Source of the DNA: Candidatus Gastranaerophilales bacterium
GTDB taxonomy: Bacteria > Cyanobacteriota > Vampirovibrionia > Gastranaerophilales > Gastranaerophilaceae
DNA: 64,000 nucleotides
Direction of reading: 5' to 3'
Assembly: GCA_944326565.1 (NCBI GenBank)
Contig: CALVEL010000001.1
Location: 310,001 to 374,000, forward strand
In this document: in pieces, positions 43,953 to 51,719 of the stretch
Layout: the number at the start of each line of letters is the position of its first letter
How positions within the stretch are numbered: the stretch's first letter is position 1
Notes under the pieces: model-generated
The model's database searches: none
Told to the model about the DNA's origin: nothing
What the model saw: only the letters and a program-made list of their open reading frames with translations
Program-made: the position numbers and the translations under genes

Positions 43953-44745
43953 ATGAAAACGCACACTATGATTGAAATTTTAGGGGGGGGGGGCACCCGC
44001 AAATAACGCTCCTGAGAGGCTTTTAGTAAAAAATAGAGCATTTACACTGGCAGAAGTACTGATAACCTTAGGCATAATCGGGATAGTTGCAGCTATGACA
44101 ATGCCGATTTTGATTGGAAAATATAAAAAGCAAGTTACTGTGACACAATTAAAAAAAGCATATACAGTATTAAGTCAAATGGTATTAAGATCACAAGAGG
44201 ATAACGGACCAGTATACTTTTCGACTTCTGAGCAAGTCGATCCTAATGTAGCAGAGAACTTTTTTAAATTATATTGGTTACCTTATTTCAATAGTCCAAC
44301 AGTTTCAAAAGTAGGTTTTAAACCTTATGGCGTTGATCTACCATATAAATATATGAATTATACTCAAGTTAATACAGGTGTTTATACAAAATATACAGAA
44401 GGAAGATTATTTTTTACAACAAACGATGGTACTTCATATTTTGTATTTATCATGACTTGGGATAAAGAATATGATGAAGATGGCAATATGATTTCTATAA
44501 TAGCTAGGTATAATAGTCAACAATATGTATATGTTGATTTGAATGGAATAAAACCTCCAAATACTTTTGGAAAAGATATATTTGGATTTGTTGTGTATTT
44601 TGATAAAAGTATAGTTAGACCTTATGGTAATGGTAAAACTACAGAACAAATTAATGAAGATTGCAGTCATACAGGTACAGGTAATTATTGTGCAGCAAAG
44701 ATAATGCAAGACGGTTGGGAAATAAAAGATGATTACCCATGGTAA
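43953..44745 (+). CDS. Pseudopilin B with G-tract leader (out of frame, 11 G)
   Basis: AGGAG lies six bases before ATG 43953. The frame runs M-K-T-H-T-M-I-E-I-L into 11 G and then stops at TAA 44004-44006. The pseudopilin itself lies one frame away: F-T-L-A-E-V-L-I-T-L-G from 44041, hydrophobic helix, globular domain, and the ending C-A-A-K-I-M-Q-D-G-W-E-I-K-D-D-Y-P-W. With 10 or 13 G the two join into one protein with a 29-residue leader and about 263 residues in all. No ATG, GTG or TTG exists in the pilin frame between the G run and the motif; the first ATG (44095) lies inside the hydrophobic helix, past the cleavage motif. The pilin part has no other stop, so I treat it as a switched-off or frameshifted gene, not a decayed one. 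Confidence 0.75.
43983..43993 (+). repeat. Homopolymer run of 11 G in pseudopilin B leader
   Basis: Eleven consecutive G at the same relative place as in pseudopilin A, and followed by the same GCACCCG sequence. Loss of one G or gain of two opens the frame into the pilin domain. Confidence 0.9.
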
Positions 44746-44795
44746 TTTGTTTGTGTTAGACTTATCTTGAAAGCAAATTAAAAGGAAGTGAAAAC

Positions 44796-45803
44796 ATGAG
44801 TTTAACAGTATATTTAGGGATAGACGTAGGATCAGTAACAACAAAACTTGCATTAGTTGATGAAAAAGGCAAGTATGTAGACAGTTATATGTTGAGAACT
44901 GCGGGAAAGCCTGTTATGGCTGTACAAAAAGGTTTAAAAGAATTATATTCTAAAAAACTGACTGATTACAACGTAATGGGTGTCGGGACAACAGGATCAG
45001 GTAGAAACCTTGCAGGTGCTTTAGTTGGTGCTGATATTATCAAAAATGAAATTACTGCGCATGCTGTAGCTGCAAGTATTAATGTGCCGGGTGTACAAAC
45101 TATTCTTGAAATAGGCGGTCAGGACAGTAAAATTATTATATTACGTGATGGTATTGTAACTGATTTTGCTATGAATACGGTATGTGCAGCAGGTACTGGA
45201 AGTTTTCTTGATCAACAGGCAAACAGATTGAATGTGCCTATTGAAAAATTCGGTGAAACAGCTCTTAAATCAACAAACCCAGCGCGTATTGCAGGCCGTT
45301 GCGGCGTATTTGCTGAAAGTGATTTAATCCATAAACAACAATTGGGCTATCCTGTTGAAGATTTATTATATGGACTTTGTCAGGCTTTAGTTAGAAATTA
45401 CCTTTCAAACTTAGCTTTGGGTAAAGAATTGTTGCCAATTATTACATTCCAGGGTGGTGTTGCGACAAACCAAGGTATGGTAAAAGCATTTGAAGAAGCT
45501 TTGGGACATAAAGTTGTAGTTCCTGAAAATCACCAGACAATGGGTGCAATTGGAGCTGCCTTATTAGCTATGGAAAATCATCAGTATACAGAAGCTCAAA
45601 CTAAATTCAAAGGTTGGGAAGTCGGTGATATGCATTTCCATTCTATTACCTGTGAATGTAACGGATGTTCTAATAATTGCGAAGTCATTACAATAGTAGA
45701 AGGTAATGACGAAATTCAGCATGTTGAAAAAATTAAAGATATCAAAGGTAATATCATCGCCCGTTGGGGTGGTACATGCGGAAGATGGGATATAACCAAT
45801 TAA
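44796..45803 (+). CDS. Stand-alone acyl-CoA dehydratase activase (BcrAD/BadFG/HgdC family)
   Basis: 335-residue ASKHA-fold ATPase. It opens G-I-D-V-G-S-V-T-T-K, has G-T-T-G-S-G-R, I-G-G-Q-D-S-K and C-A-A-G-T-G-S-F, plus R-C-G-V-F-A-E-S-D. Two cysteines in these motifs normally hold a dimer-bridging [4Fe-4S] cluster that delivers activated electrons to 2-hydroxyacyl-CoA dehydratases. The C-terminus adds a further Cys group (C-E-C-N-G-C-S-N-N-C), as in longer activase homologues. The dehydratase subunits it would activate are not in the window. AAAGGAAG precedes the ATG. Confidence 0.88.
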   Translation: MSLTVYLGIDVGSVTTKLALVDEKGKYVDSYMLRTAGKPVMAVQKGLKELYSKKLTDYNVMGVGTTGSGRNLAGALVGADIIKNEITAHAVAASINVPGVQTILEIGGQDSKIIILRDGIVTDFAMNTVCAAGTGSFLDQQANRLNVPIEKFGETALKSTNPARIAGRCGVFAESDLIHKQQLGYPVEDLLYGLCQALVRNYLSNLALGKELLPIITFQGGVATNQGMVKAFEEALGHKVVVPENHQTMGAIGAALLAMENHQYTEAQTKFKGWEVGDMHFHSITCECNGCSNNCEVITIVEGNDEIQHVEKIKDIKGNIIARWGGTCGRWDITN

Positions 45804-45946
45804 TCGTAAAGAATTGTAAAACTTTCAAATATACTTAAATCTATGGGCTGTATGTGTTATAGCCCATTTTTTAATATTTGTATTGTGCAATTTTATATAT
45901 AAAAAATATTTAATATATATATACTATAAATTATGAGGGTCATACT

Positions 45947-46954
45947 ATGGCTGATATTACAGTTTCAAATGGTCAAGGAATAACACAAGCAATAGCAAAT
46001 AATTTAGGGTTGTCTAAGGCGGATTGTAAAAAAATCAAGTTGTCAACCTGGCAGCAGGTCATGACTTTAGTTGACCAAAATAATACACAAAATAAGGTAG
46101 ACAATAAATCTTCAATTTTTACTGGTTCTAATAATGTTAATAAAATAGGTGATAAATCAACATATCAGACTAATTTTTTAGTAAATGACGGTCAAAAAAT
46201 ACAAATTGATGATGGTGTTTTGAGCAAAATTAAACAGCTATTGACCGGAAAATCAGAGGAGGTAAAAGCAGAGACTCCTGCAGAAATTAACAAAACAGAG
46301 ACCTCATCTGTTTCTCAAGTAGAAGCAAATATTCAGACTGAAACTGTCAATAAAGCAGCAGTTCCAACATCTGCATCTACACCAAGCGAGGCAAATATAG
46401 TTGCGGAAACTCCACTTGAAGGCGATGTAAAAACTGGTGAAGTTGCAAACGATTTATTTGCAAGAATGGGACAGGCTCAGGATGTTAAACTTTCTGTTAT
46501 TTCAGATGATATAAATACATTAATGTCAAAGAAAGATAAAACACCGGAAGAAAATGAACAAATGATGTCAGGACTAAAAGACGGATTTAAAAAACTTGGT
46601 GGTTCAATGACTAAGTTTATATCTTCCAAATATGGTGATGGCGGTGCAACAATTAGTAAAGAAGCATTTTTGAAATATCAAAATGATGGTCTTTCAGCTG
46701 CGGATGCAAAAACTTTGGAAAATTCAAATAATATAATGTTTGCAAGAATGGACATTGATGGTGATGGTGTAATTTCTGAAAAAGAAATGTCTGCATTCTA
46801 CTATGCAATGGATTTTGATGAAAATAACAGATCAAACGGTGCCATAGATAGTACATCATATGCAGCTAATGCAGTATTATTAGATGATCCGAATGAAAAT
46901 TTATTTGACCAAAAATTAGCATATACTTATAAAACTCTATATGGAGATGAATAA
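45947..46954 (+). CDS. EF-hand protein of unknown function
   Basis: 335 residues, no signal peptide. The first half is Gln/Asn/Thr/Glu-rich and probably mostly disordered. A canonical calcium loop is present at D269-x-D271-x-D273-G-x-I-x3-E280, and a second, non-standard Asp/Asn-rich loop begins near D289 (D-F-D-E-N-N). A pair of loops 20 residues apart fits a paired EF-hand. GAGGGT precedes the ATG. Role unknown; calcium sensing or dockerin-like assembly are both possible. It precedes the YkgJ gene by 25 bases. Confidence 0.75.
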   Translation: MADITVSNGQGITQAIANNLGLSKADCKKIKLSTWQQVMTLVDQNNTQNKVDNKSSIFTGSNNVNKIGDKSTYQTNFLVNDGQKIQIDDGVLSKIKQLLTGKSEEVKAETPAEINKTETSSVSQVEANIQTETVNKAAVPTSASTPSEANIVAETPLEGDVKTGEVANDLFARMGQAQDVKLSVISDDINTLMSKKDKTPEENEQMMSGLKDGFKKLGGSMTKFISSKYGDGGATISKEAFLKYQNDGLSAADAKTLENSNNIMFARMDIDGDGVISEKEMSAFYYAMDFDENNRSNGAIDSTSYAANAVLLDDPNENLFDQKLAYTYKTLYGDE

Positions 46955-46964
46955 TTTTATTTTG

Positions 46965-46973
46965 TGCTATTAT
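46965..46973 (+). promoter_or_regulatory. Extended -10 box at the first ykgJ-type gene
   Basis: TG-C-TATTAT ends six bases before the ATG, with no Shine-Dalgarno site, as for a leaderless message. Confidence 0.5.
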
Positions 46974-46979
46974 TGTTGA

Positions 46980-47651
46980 ATGAAAGACTTGGATTCAATT
47001 TTAGCTCATCAACGAGAAAAATTTCGTGAAGTATTCAGCTATTCAGTAACTGAATTGCAAAAGCGTATTGATGAAATTAAACCAAAAGATGTGCAGGAAG
47101 ATATTTTTACGGAATTCCCGCAGGATAGTTCTGGAAAAAAATGGCAAATAGCTGTTTTAAATATGCTTGAAAATGATATTTCAAAGGATATTTATTTGAA
47201 ATTTCAAGAGATTTTAAAAGATAGAAAAAGTTACCATTGTAATGGATGTGCGACATGTTGCAATCTCGCCTGTAGTGAGTATTCTCCAGAAGAACTAAAA
47301 AAAAGAGCTGAAAACGGTGACAATTTTGCAAAGCAATTTTTGAGTATTTTTATACCCTACTCATCAAAAGAAGAAGCAAGAAAAATTTATCCGGAATATA
47401 TAGAGCTTTTGGAAAAAAATAAAGAAAATCAAGTATATTTTTATCATTGTCCAAAGTTGACAGCAGATAATAGATGTTCTGATTATGAAAATCGTCCTCA
47501 AATTTGTCAAGATTTCCCTGATAATCCTTTGACTCTTTTGCCTGAGTCTTGCGGTTTTTGTAAGTGGAAAGAAAAATCTGAAAATATGACACTGCTGCTT
47601 CATGCTATGATAGAAATTGTAGAATATTACAAACAGAAAATCCCGCTGTAA
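46980..47651 (+). CDS. YkgJ-family cysteine-cluster protein
   Basis: 223 residues with the eight-cysteine cluster of the YkgJ/zinc-or-iron-binding family. Pieces are C-N-G-C-A-T-C-C-N-L-A-C, then Y-H-C-P-K-L, R-C-S-D-Y-E-N-R-P-Q-I-C-Q-D-F-P and S-C-G-F-C. The metal (Zn or Fe-S) and role are not known. A paralogue lies at 53903, sharing the I-F-x-P-Y-x-S stretch after the first cluster. It precedes rlmN, which is also an Fe-S enzyme. Confidence 0.85.
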   Translation: MKDLDSILAHQREKFREVFSYSVTELQKRIDEIKPKDVQEDIFTEFPQDSSGKKWQIAVLNMLENDISKDIYLKFQEILKDRKSYHCNGCATCCNLACSEYSPEELKKRAENGDNFAKQFLSIFIPYSSKEEARKIYPEYIELLEKNKENQVYFYHCPKLTADNRCSDYENRPQICQDFPDNPLTLLPESCGFCKWKEKSENMTLLLHAMIEIVEYYKQKIPL

Positions 47652-47680
47652 AAATAAAAAAAATAGAAAAGGATAAACTA

Positions 47681-48700
47681 ATGGAAATACTTTCAGGATT
47701 GTCTTTAGCTGAAATAGAACAAATAACAGATAATTTGCATGCCTCAAAATTCAGAGCACGTCAAATTCATAATTGGATTTATTTGAAATCTGTTAAAAAT
47801 ATTGATGAAATGACAGATTTGTCAGTAAAATTTAGAGATGAATTGAAAAAAGTTTCACTTGTCACTGATGTAAAAATAAAAGTGAAACAAGTAAGTTCTG
47901 ACGGTACAATAAAGTATTTGATAGAATATCCTGATGGAGAGTGTGTAGAGACTGTCTTGATGAGATTTGATAATCGTGCGAATTTAACGGCTTGTGTAAG
48001 CTCACAAATCGGCTGCGCCGTAAATTGTTCGTTTTGTGCAACCGGAAAGTGCGGATTTATAAGGAATTTAACATATAAAGAAATTATTGAGCAAGTGTTG
48101 ACAATCCAAAGAGATACAGGGCTAAAAGTTACAAATATAGTCTTTATGGGACAAGGTGAACCGCTTTTGAATTTAGATAATGTCTTGAAAGCTATGGAAA
48201 TTTTTAATGAAAATTTTCAAATCGGAGCTAGACGCCTTACAGTATCTACCAGTGGAATTGTGCCTCAAATATATAAATTGGCTGAAAATGATATGCAATC
48301 AACACTTGCAATATCATTGCATGCTCCAAATCATGAAATACGAAAAAAAATTATGCCGATAGAAAACAAGTATGATATGAAAGAGCTTAAAACAGCCCTT
48401 AAAAAATATGTAGATAAAACAGGCAGAAGAATTACTGTTGAATATCTTTTAATAAAAGATTTGAACGATTCTGCCGATGCTGCAAAGGAATTGGCAGAAT
48501 ATCTTTCTGATATAAAATGTAATATAAATTTAATTCCCTATAATCCGACTGCAAAAAATGATTATCAGCGTCCATCCAATAATTCGATCCAAAAATTCAA
48601 ATATCTGCTTGAGCATTCAGGTAAAAAGGTAACAGTGCGATTGGAACGCGGTGCAGATATTGATGCAGCTTGCGGTCAATTGCGTGGTAAAGTGGACTAG
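47681..48700 (+). CDS. rlmN: 23S rRNA (A2503)-C2 / tRNA (A37)-C2 methyltransferase RlmN
   Basis: Radical-SAM methylase of 339 residues that methylates A2503 of 23S rRNA and A37 of some tRNAs. The cluster-binding C112-x3-C116-x2-C119 motif sits in Q-I-G-C-A-V-N-C-S-F-C. The second catalytic cysteine is C331 in A-A-C-G-Q-L, and G-Q-G-E-P-L-L-N is present. AAAGGAT precedes the ATG. Its stop overlaps that of pseudopilin D by four bases, tail to tail. Confidence 0.96.
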   Translation: MEILSGLSLAEIEQITDNLHASKFRARQIHNWIYLKSVKNIDEMTDLSVKFRDELKKVSLVTDVKIKVKQVSSDGTIKYLIEYPDGECVETVLMRFDNRANLTACVSSQIGCAVNCSFCATGKCGFIRNLTYKEIIEQVLTIQRDTGLKVTNIVFMGQGEPLLNLDNVLKAMEIFNENFQIGARRLTVSTSGIVPQIYKLAENDMQSTLAISLHAPNHEIRKKIMPIENKYDMKELKTALKKYVDKTGRRITVEYLLIKDLNDSADAAKELAEYLSDIKCNINLIPYNPTAKNDYQRPSNNSIQKFKYLLEHSGKKVTVRLERGADIDAACGQLRGKVD

Positions 48701-49359
48701 TTTTCTTGTGTTTGCGGATACTTCATATTGTCGTGTTCCAAAATATATCTCGCACAGCCCCAGCCTTGTTTTTCTTCATAGCAGTCATCATTATTGTGAG
48801 GTGTTATTCTGTCTTTTAGAATATAAAATACAAAAATATCCTTTCCTAATTGATTAGGTAGTTTGGCACCGTTAAGATCGTACCAAATTAATCCACAAAC
48901 ATTAGCTGTACTAGCATCATTGTTTTTACAAGTATTAGAGTTGTTGTGTCTAATCCATAAATAACTACCATCATTTAATATCATTTTATAGTATAAATCT
49001 CCATTTCCATAATTGCTTGAAAAGCTGTTACCATTCAAATATTTATATCCATTTTGAGCGATGCAGTTTGAATTATTAGCACAATCCCTTATAACTTTGA
49101 GTTCAGATCTAAAATTGCTAACAAATTGTGTTGCACATTCTGCGTTATACTCTTCACAAAACCCCCATTCATCTACATATCCATGTTTACCAATGGACAT
49201 AAGTAGCGCCTGGCTCATTACGGAATAGAATTTTTTAACTTTTGCAACGGTTTCACGTTCTTTCGCATTATTAATTACAGTTGGCAGAGTTATTGCGGCA
49301 ATAATACCTATAATGCCAAGTGTTATAAGAACTTCTGCCATAGTAAATCCTTTTTTCAT
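48697..49359 (-). CDS. Pseudopilin D (ordinary short leader)
   Basis: 220-residue pilin-like protein with a M-K-K-G leader and F-T-M-A-E-V-L-I-T-L-G, Glu at +5, and a hydrophobic helix. Further on it has W-Y-D-L-N-G-A-K-L-P-N-Q-L-G-K-D-I-F-V-F, matching the same region in A and B, then a C-terminal G-W-G-C-A-R-Y segment. The paired cysteines suggest disulfide-stabilised globular folds. The Shine-Dalgarno is GAGAGGC. No G run. It diverges from the AbrB-like gene and lies between rlmN and dtd, with no pilus genes around it. Confidence 0.87.
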   Translation of the reverse strand: MKKGFTMAEVLITLGIIGIIAAITLPTVINNAKERETVAKVKKFYSVMSQALLMSIGKHGYVDEWGFCEEYNAECATQFVSNFRSELKVIRDCANNSNCIAQNGYKYLNGNSFSSNYGNGDLYYKMILNDGSYLWIRHNNSNTCKNNDASTANVCGLIWYDLNGAKLPNQLGKDIFVFYILKDRITPHNNDDCYEEKQGWGCARYILEHDNMKYPQTQEN

Positions 49360-49471
49360 ATCAGCCTCTCTTTAAATGTATATAACTGGTTAATAACATA
49401 GTATAGTATAAAACATGTTTTCTCTTTTGTAAAGTACATGTTATAGACAATGTTAGATATAGGTGTATAAT

Positions 49472-49648
49472 ATGGAGAGACGATTATTTAGAACCGGTAA
49501 CGGCTGGTCGCTATTTATTCCTAAAGTAATAATTGAATTGCTTAAAATAGATCCTGAAAGCGATACTATTGAAATGCAGATAGAAAATGATATTTTAAAA
49601 ATTAAGAAAGTTGAAAAAGATAATGAAAGCATTAATCCAAAGGGTTAA
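49472..49648 (+). CDS. AbrB/MazE-like small DNA-binding protein
   Basis: 58 residues with the swapped-hairpin pattern of the SpoVT/AbrB family: R-L-F-R-T-G-N-G-W-S-L-F-I-P-K-V-I-I-E-L-L, then I-E-M-Q-I-E-N-D-I-L-K-I-K. ATG 49472 follows AGGTG by six bases. It overlaps dtd by 26 bases, so they are co-translated. No toxin gene lies beside it, so it is not an evident MazEF antitoxin. AACATGTT at 49412-49419, between it and pseudopilin D, could be a binding site, though this is speculative. Confidence 0.7.
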   Translation: MERRLFRTGNGWSLFIPKVIIELLKIDPESDTIEMQIENDILKIKKVEKDNESINPKG

Positions 49649-50060
49649 AAAGGCATCTGTTACAATAGATAATGAATTATATTCCGAAATAGAAAAAGGC
49701 ATTCTTGTATTTTTGGGTGTAACCAAAGATGATACTATTGAAAACAGCCAAAAATTAGTGCAAAAAGTATTGGCATTGAGAATATTTGAAGATGAAAACG
49801 AAAAGATGAATTTTTCAATTTCTGATATAAAAGGACAAATACTTGTGGTTTCTCAGTTTACACTCTGTGCAGACTGCAAAAAAGGTACAAGACCTAGTTT
49901 TGATACAGCCGCTGCGCCAGATATTGCTGCTAAATTATATGAAAATTTTGTAGAGCAGCTAAAACAGTCAGGCTTAGTTGTAAAGACAGGAAAATTTAGA
50001 ACAATGATGGATGTTTCTTTAATTAATGACGGACCTGTAACAATTATGGTTGAAAAATAA
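49623..50060 (+). CDS. dtd: D-aminoacyl-tRNA deacylase
   Basis: 145-residue enzyme that removes D-amino acids (and glycine from tRNA-Ala) from mischarged tRNAs. The family motifs S-Q-F-T-L and N-D-G-P-V-T are present, as is the opening Q-R-V-K-K-A-S-V. ATG 49623 is chosen over a TTG at 49611 because it gives the standard N-terminus M-K-A-L-I-Q-R. It overlaps the AbrB-like gene in another frame. Confidence 0.95.
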   Translation: MKALIQRVKKASVTIDNELYSEIEKGILVFLGVTKDDTIENSQKLVQKVLALRIFEDENEKMNFSISDIKGQILVVSQFTLCADCKKGTRPSFDTAAAPDIAAKLYENFVEQLKQSGLVVKTGKFRTMMDVSLINDGPVTIMVEK

Positions 50061-50205
50061 TAAACCTATTGCAAATATTTTACTTTTATGTTATCATAAT
50101 TATATTAAGTATATTGATATTTATATTATTACCGAGGAGTAATTAATTTTTTAAATCGATTTTTTTTATTATGCAATTATTTTTTTTAATTAAGAGGCTT
50201 TTAAT

Positions 50206-51210
50206 ATGTATGTAAACAAGTGCGTTAAGTGCGGTCGCGAATTTGAGACGAAAAACCCCAAAAGAGTAATATGTCCGGATTGTTTGTATCCTGATAAGAA
50301 AATGATGATTAATCCGACATCTGATTCAGGTGATGGTATATCAGCTACAGGTCAGTCTTCAGGAGAAGGAGAAGTATTAAGAAGTTACAGCACAGAGGAA
50401 AGACCGCAATTCTACAGTAGTTATTCCAGCGGTGGAAATGAGCAACAAAATAATTACCGCCGTCCACAACAACGCAATTATAATAATCAAGGCGGTTACA
50501 GACGAGATAATAACAATCGTCAGGGATATAATAGAAATAATCAAGGGGGTTACAATAGGGATAACAGACGCGGAGGCTACAATCAAAGACCTCAGCAAGG
50601 CGGAGCAAGTCGTGGCGGGTTTAATCAAAATCGCCGACCTCAGCAAAATAGATTTAACAAACGTCCTAACAAGCCTAAAGCACCAAAACAGTTATTGGTA
50701 AGTAAGGAGCAATTAGAACAAATTGAATTACTTTATAAAGCTATGCTTCCGCTACCAAATCCGGATGCTCATGAAGTAATAGGTGAAAAAATCGGTCTTG
50801 AGCCAAGAAAAGTATTTTTCGGTATCAATTTAGTAAGACAAAAGTTGATGCTTCCAAAATTGCCATTTCCAAAACGCAAATTAGCAATTTCACCGGATCA
50901 GCTTTTTGCGATTAAAAATTTATATGAACCTTTGTTACCTTTGCCTCCAATAGGTTGTCATAAAATTATTGCAGCTCAATTAAAAATGGATGAATGGAGA
51001 GTCCATGTAGGTATCGGGTTAATTCGTTCTCAAATGGGCTTGCAACGTTGGAATCAAGACAGAGCAGATGTGCCTGAAGAATTTAAAAAACAACCAGAAG
51101 ATTCTAAAGAGACAGCTGTTGATGCTCAAGATTCAAATGATAAGCAAGAGGCTGAAAAACCAAAAAGAGGAAGAAAACCTAAAAAAGTTGAAGAAGCTCC
51201 TCAGTCATGA
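50206..51210 (+). CDS. Zinc-ribbon protein with RG/N-rich segment and duplicated domain
   Basis: 334 residues in three parts. Residues 1-35 are a zinc ribbon (C-V-K-C-G then C-P-D-C). Residues about 75-160 are Arg/Gly/Asn/Gln-rich with repeated N-N-Q-G-G-Y and R-R-P-Q-Q, a composition typical of disordered RNA-binding segments. Residues about 165-285 hold two copies of a roughly 54-residue unit (L-L-Y-K-A-M-L-P-L-P-N-P against L-Y-E-P-L-L-P-L-P-P-I, both followed by V-I/I-I and G-I-N-L-V-R / G-I-G-L-I-R). The acidic-basic tail ends P-K-R-G-R-K-P-K-K. Its stop overlaps the rimM start, so a role with ribosome or tRNA maturation is plausible. I do not know the family. Confidence 0.75.
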   Translation: MYVNKCVKCGREFETKNPKRVICPDCLYPDKKMMINPTSDSGDGISATGQSSGEGEVLRSYSTEERPQFYSSYSSGGNEQQNNYRRPQQRNYNNQGGYRRDNNNRQGYNRNNQGGYNRDNRRGGYNQRPQQGGASRGGFNQNRRPQQNRFNKRPNKPKAPKQLLVSKEQLEQIELLYKAMLPLPNPDAHEVIGEKIGLEPRKVFFGINLVRQKLMLPKLPFPKRKLAISPDQLFAIKNLYEPLLPLPPIGCHKIIAAQLKMDEWRVHVGIGLIRSQMGLQRWNQDRADVPEEFKKQPEDSKETAVDAQDSNDKQEAEKPKRGRKPKKVEEAPQS

Positions 51211-51719
51211 GTAAATTTATATCAGTAGGTAAAATACTTAATTTTCATGGAATTCAAGGAGAAGCTAAAGTTGGTTTTTCAAAAAATCAACAGGATTTTT
51301 TCAGCTCTTTGAAAGAAGTTTTTGTGAAAGAAAATGATGATTATTTTTCTTTAAAGATAAAAAATATTAGGTTTCATAAAACATTTGCAATTGTTAAGTT
51401 TGAAGGAATAAATTCAATAGAGGAACTATTGAAGTATAAAGGGGCATTACTTTTTGTAGAAGAAGTTACTATTCGAGAATCTTTAGATGAAGATGAGTTT
51501 TTAATAGATGAGCTTGTAGGACTTGATGTTGTTGATAAAGATGACAATAAGCTCGGTTTTGTAGTTGGAGTCTCTAATAATGGTGCTACAGATTTGCTTT
51601 CTGTAAAGACAAAATCTAAAAATATTTCATTAATACCTTTTGTAAAAGCTATTGTGACGACAGTAAGTTTGAAAGATAAAAAAGTCACTATTAATAATAT
51701 AGAAGGGCTTTTGCAATGA
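51207..51719 (+). CDS. rimM: 16S rRNA processing protein RimM
   Basis: 170-residue 30S-maturation factor. The N-terminal RimM domain has V-G-K-I-L-N-F-H-G-I-Q-G-E-A-K-V and a PRC-barrel follows (L-I-D-E-L-V-G-L-D-V through L-I-P-F-V-K-A-I-V). The start overlaps the upstream RG-rich gene by four bases and the stop overlaps trmD by four, so the three form a tightly coupled operon. Confidence 0.95.
   Translation: MSKFISVGKILNFHGIQGEAKVGFSKNQQDFFSSLKEVFVKENDDYFSLKIKNIRFHKTFAIVKFEGINSIEELLKYKGALLFVEEVTIRESLDEDEFLIDELVGLDVVDKDDNKLGFVVGVSNNGATDLLSVKTKSKNISLIPFVKAIVTTVSLKDKKVTINNIEGLLQ

Noticed and set aside
44095-44745. Pseudopilin B as a normal gene starting at ATG 44095
   Set aside because: That start lies inside the hydrophobic helix and drops the F-T-L-A-E-V motif needed for pilin processing; there is no Shine-Dalgarno site. 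The frame shift at the G run explains the locus better.
49466-49471. TATAAT directly before the AbrB-like ATG as its -10 box
   Set aside because: The transcript would start inside the gene. The AGGTG spaced six bases from the ATG supports ordinary initiation, so the match is probably chance.
50345-50701. Open frames on both strands across the RG/N-rich segment
   Set aside because: They result from the repetitive AAT/CAA/GGC composition of the real gene and show no domain or ribosome site.
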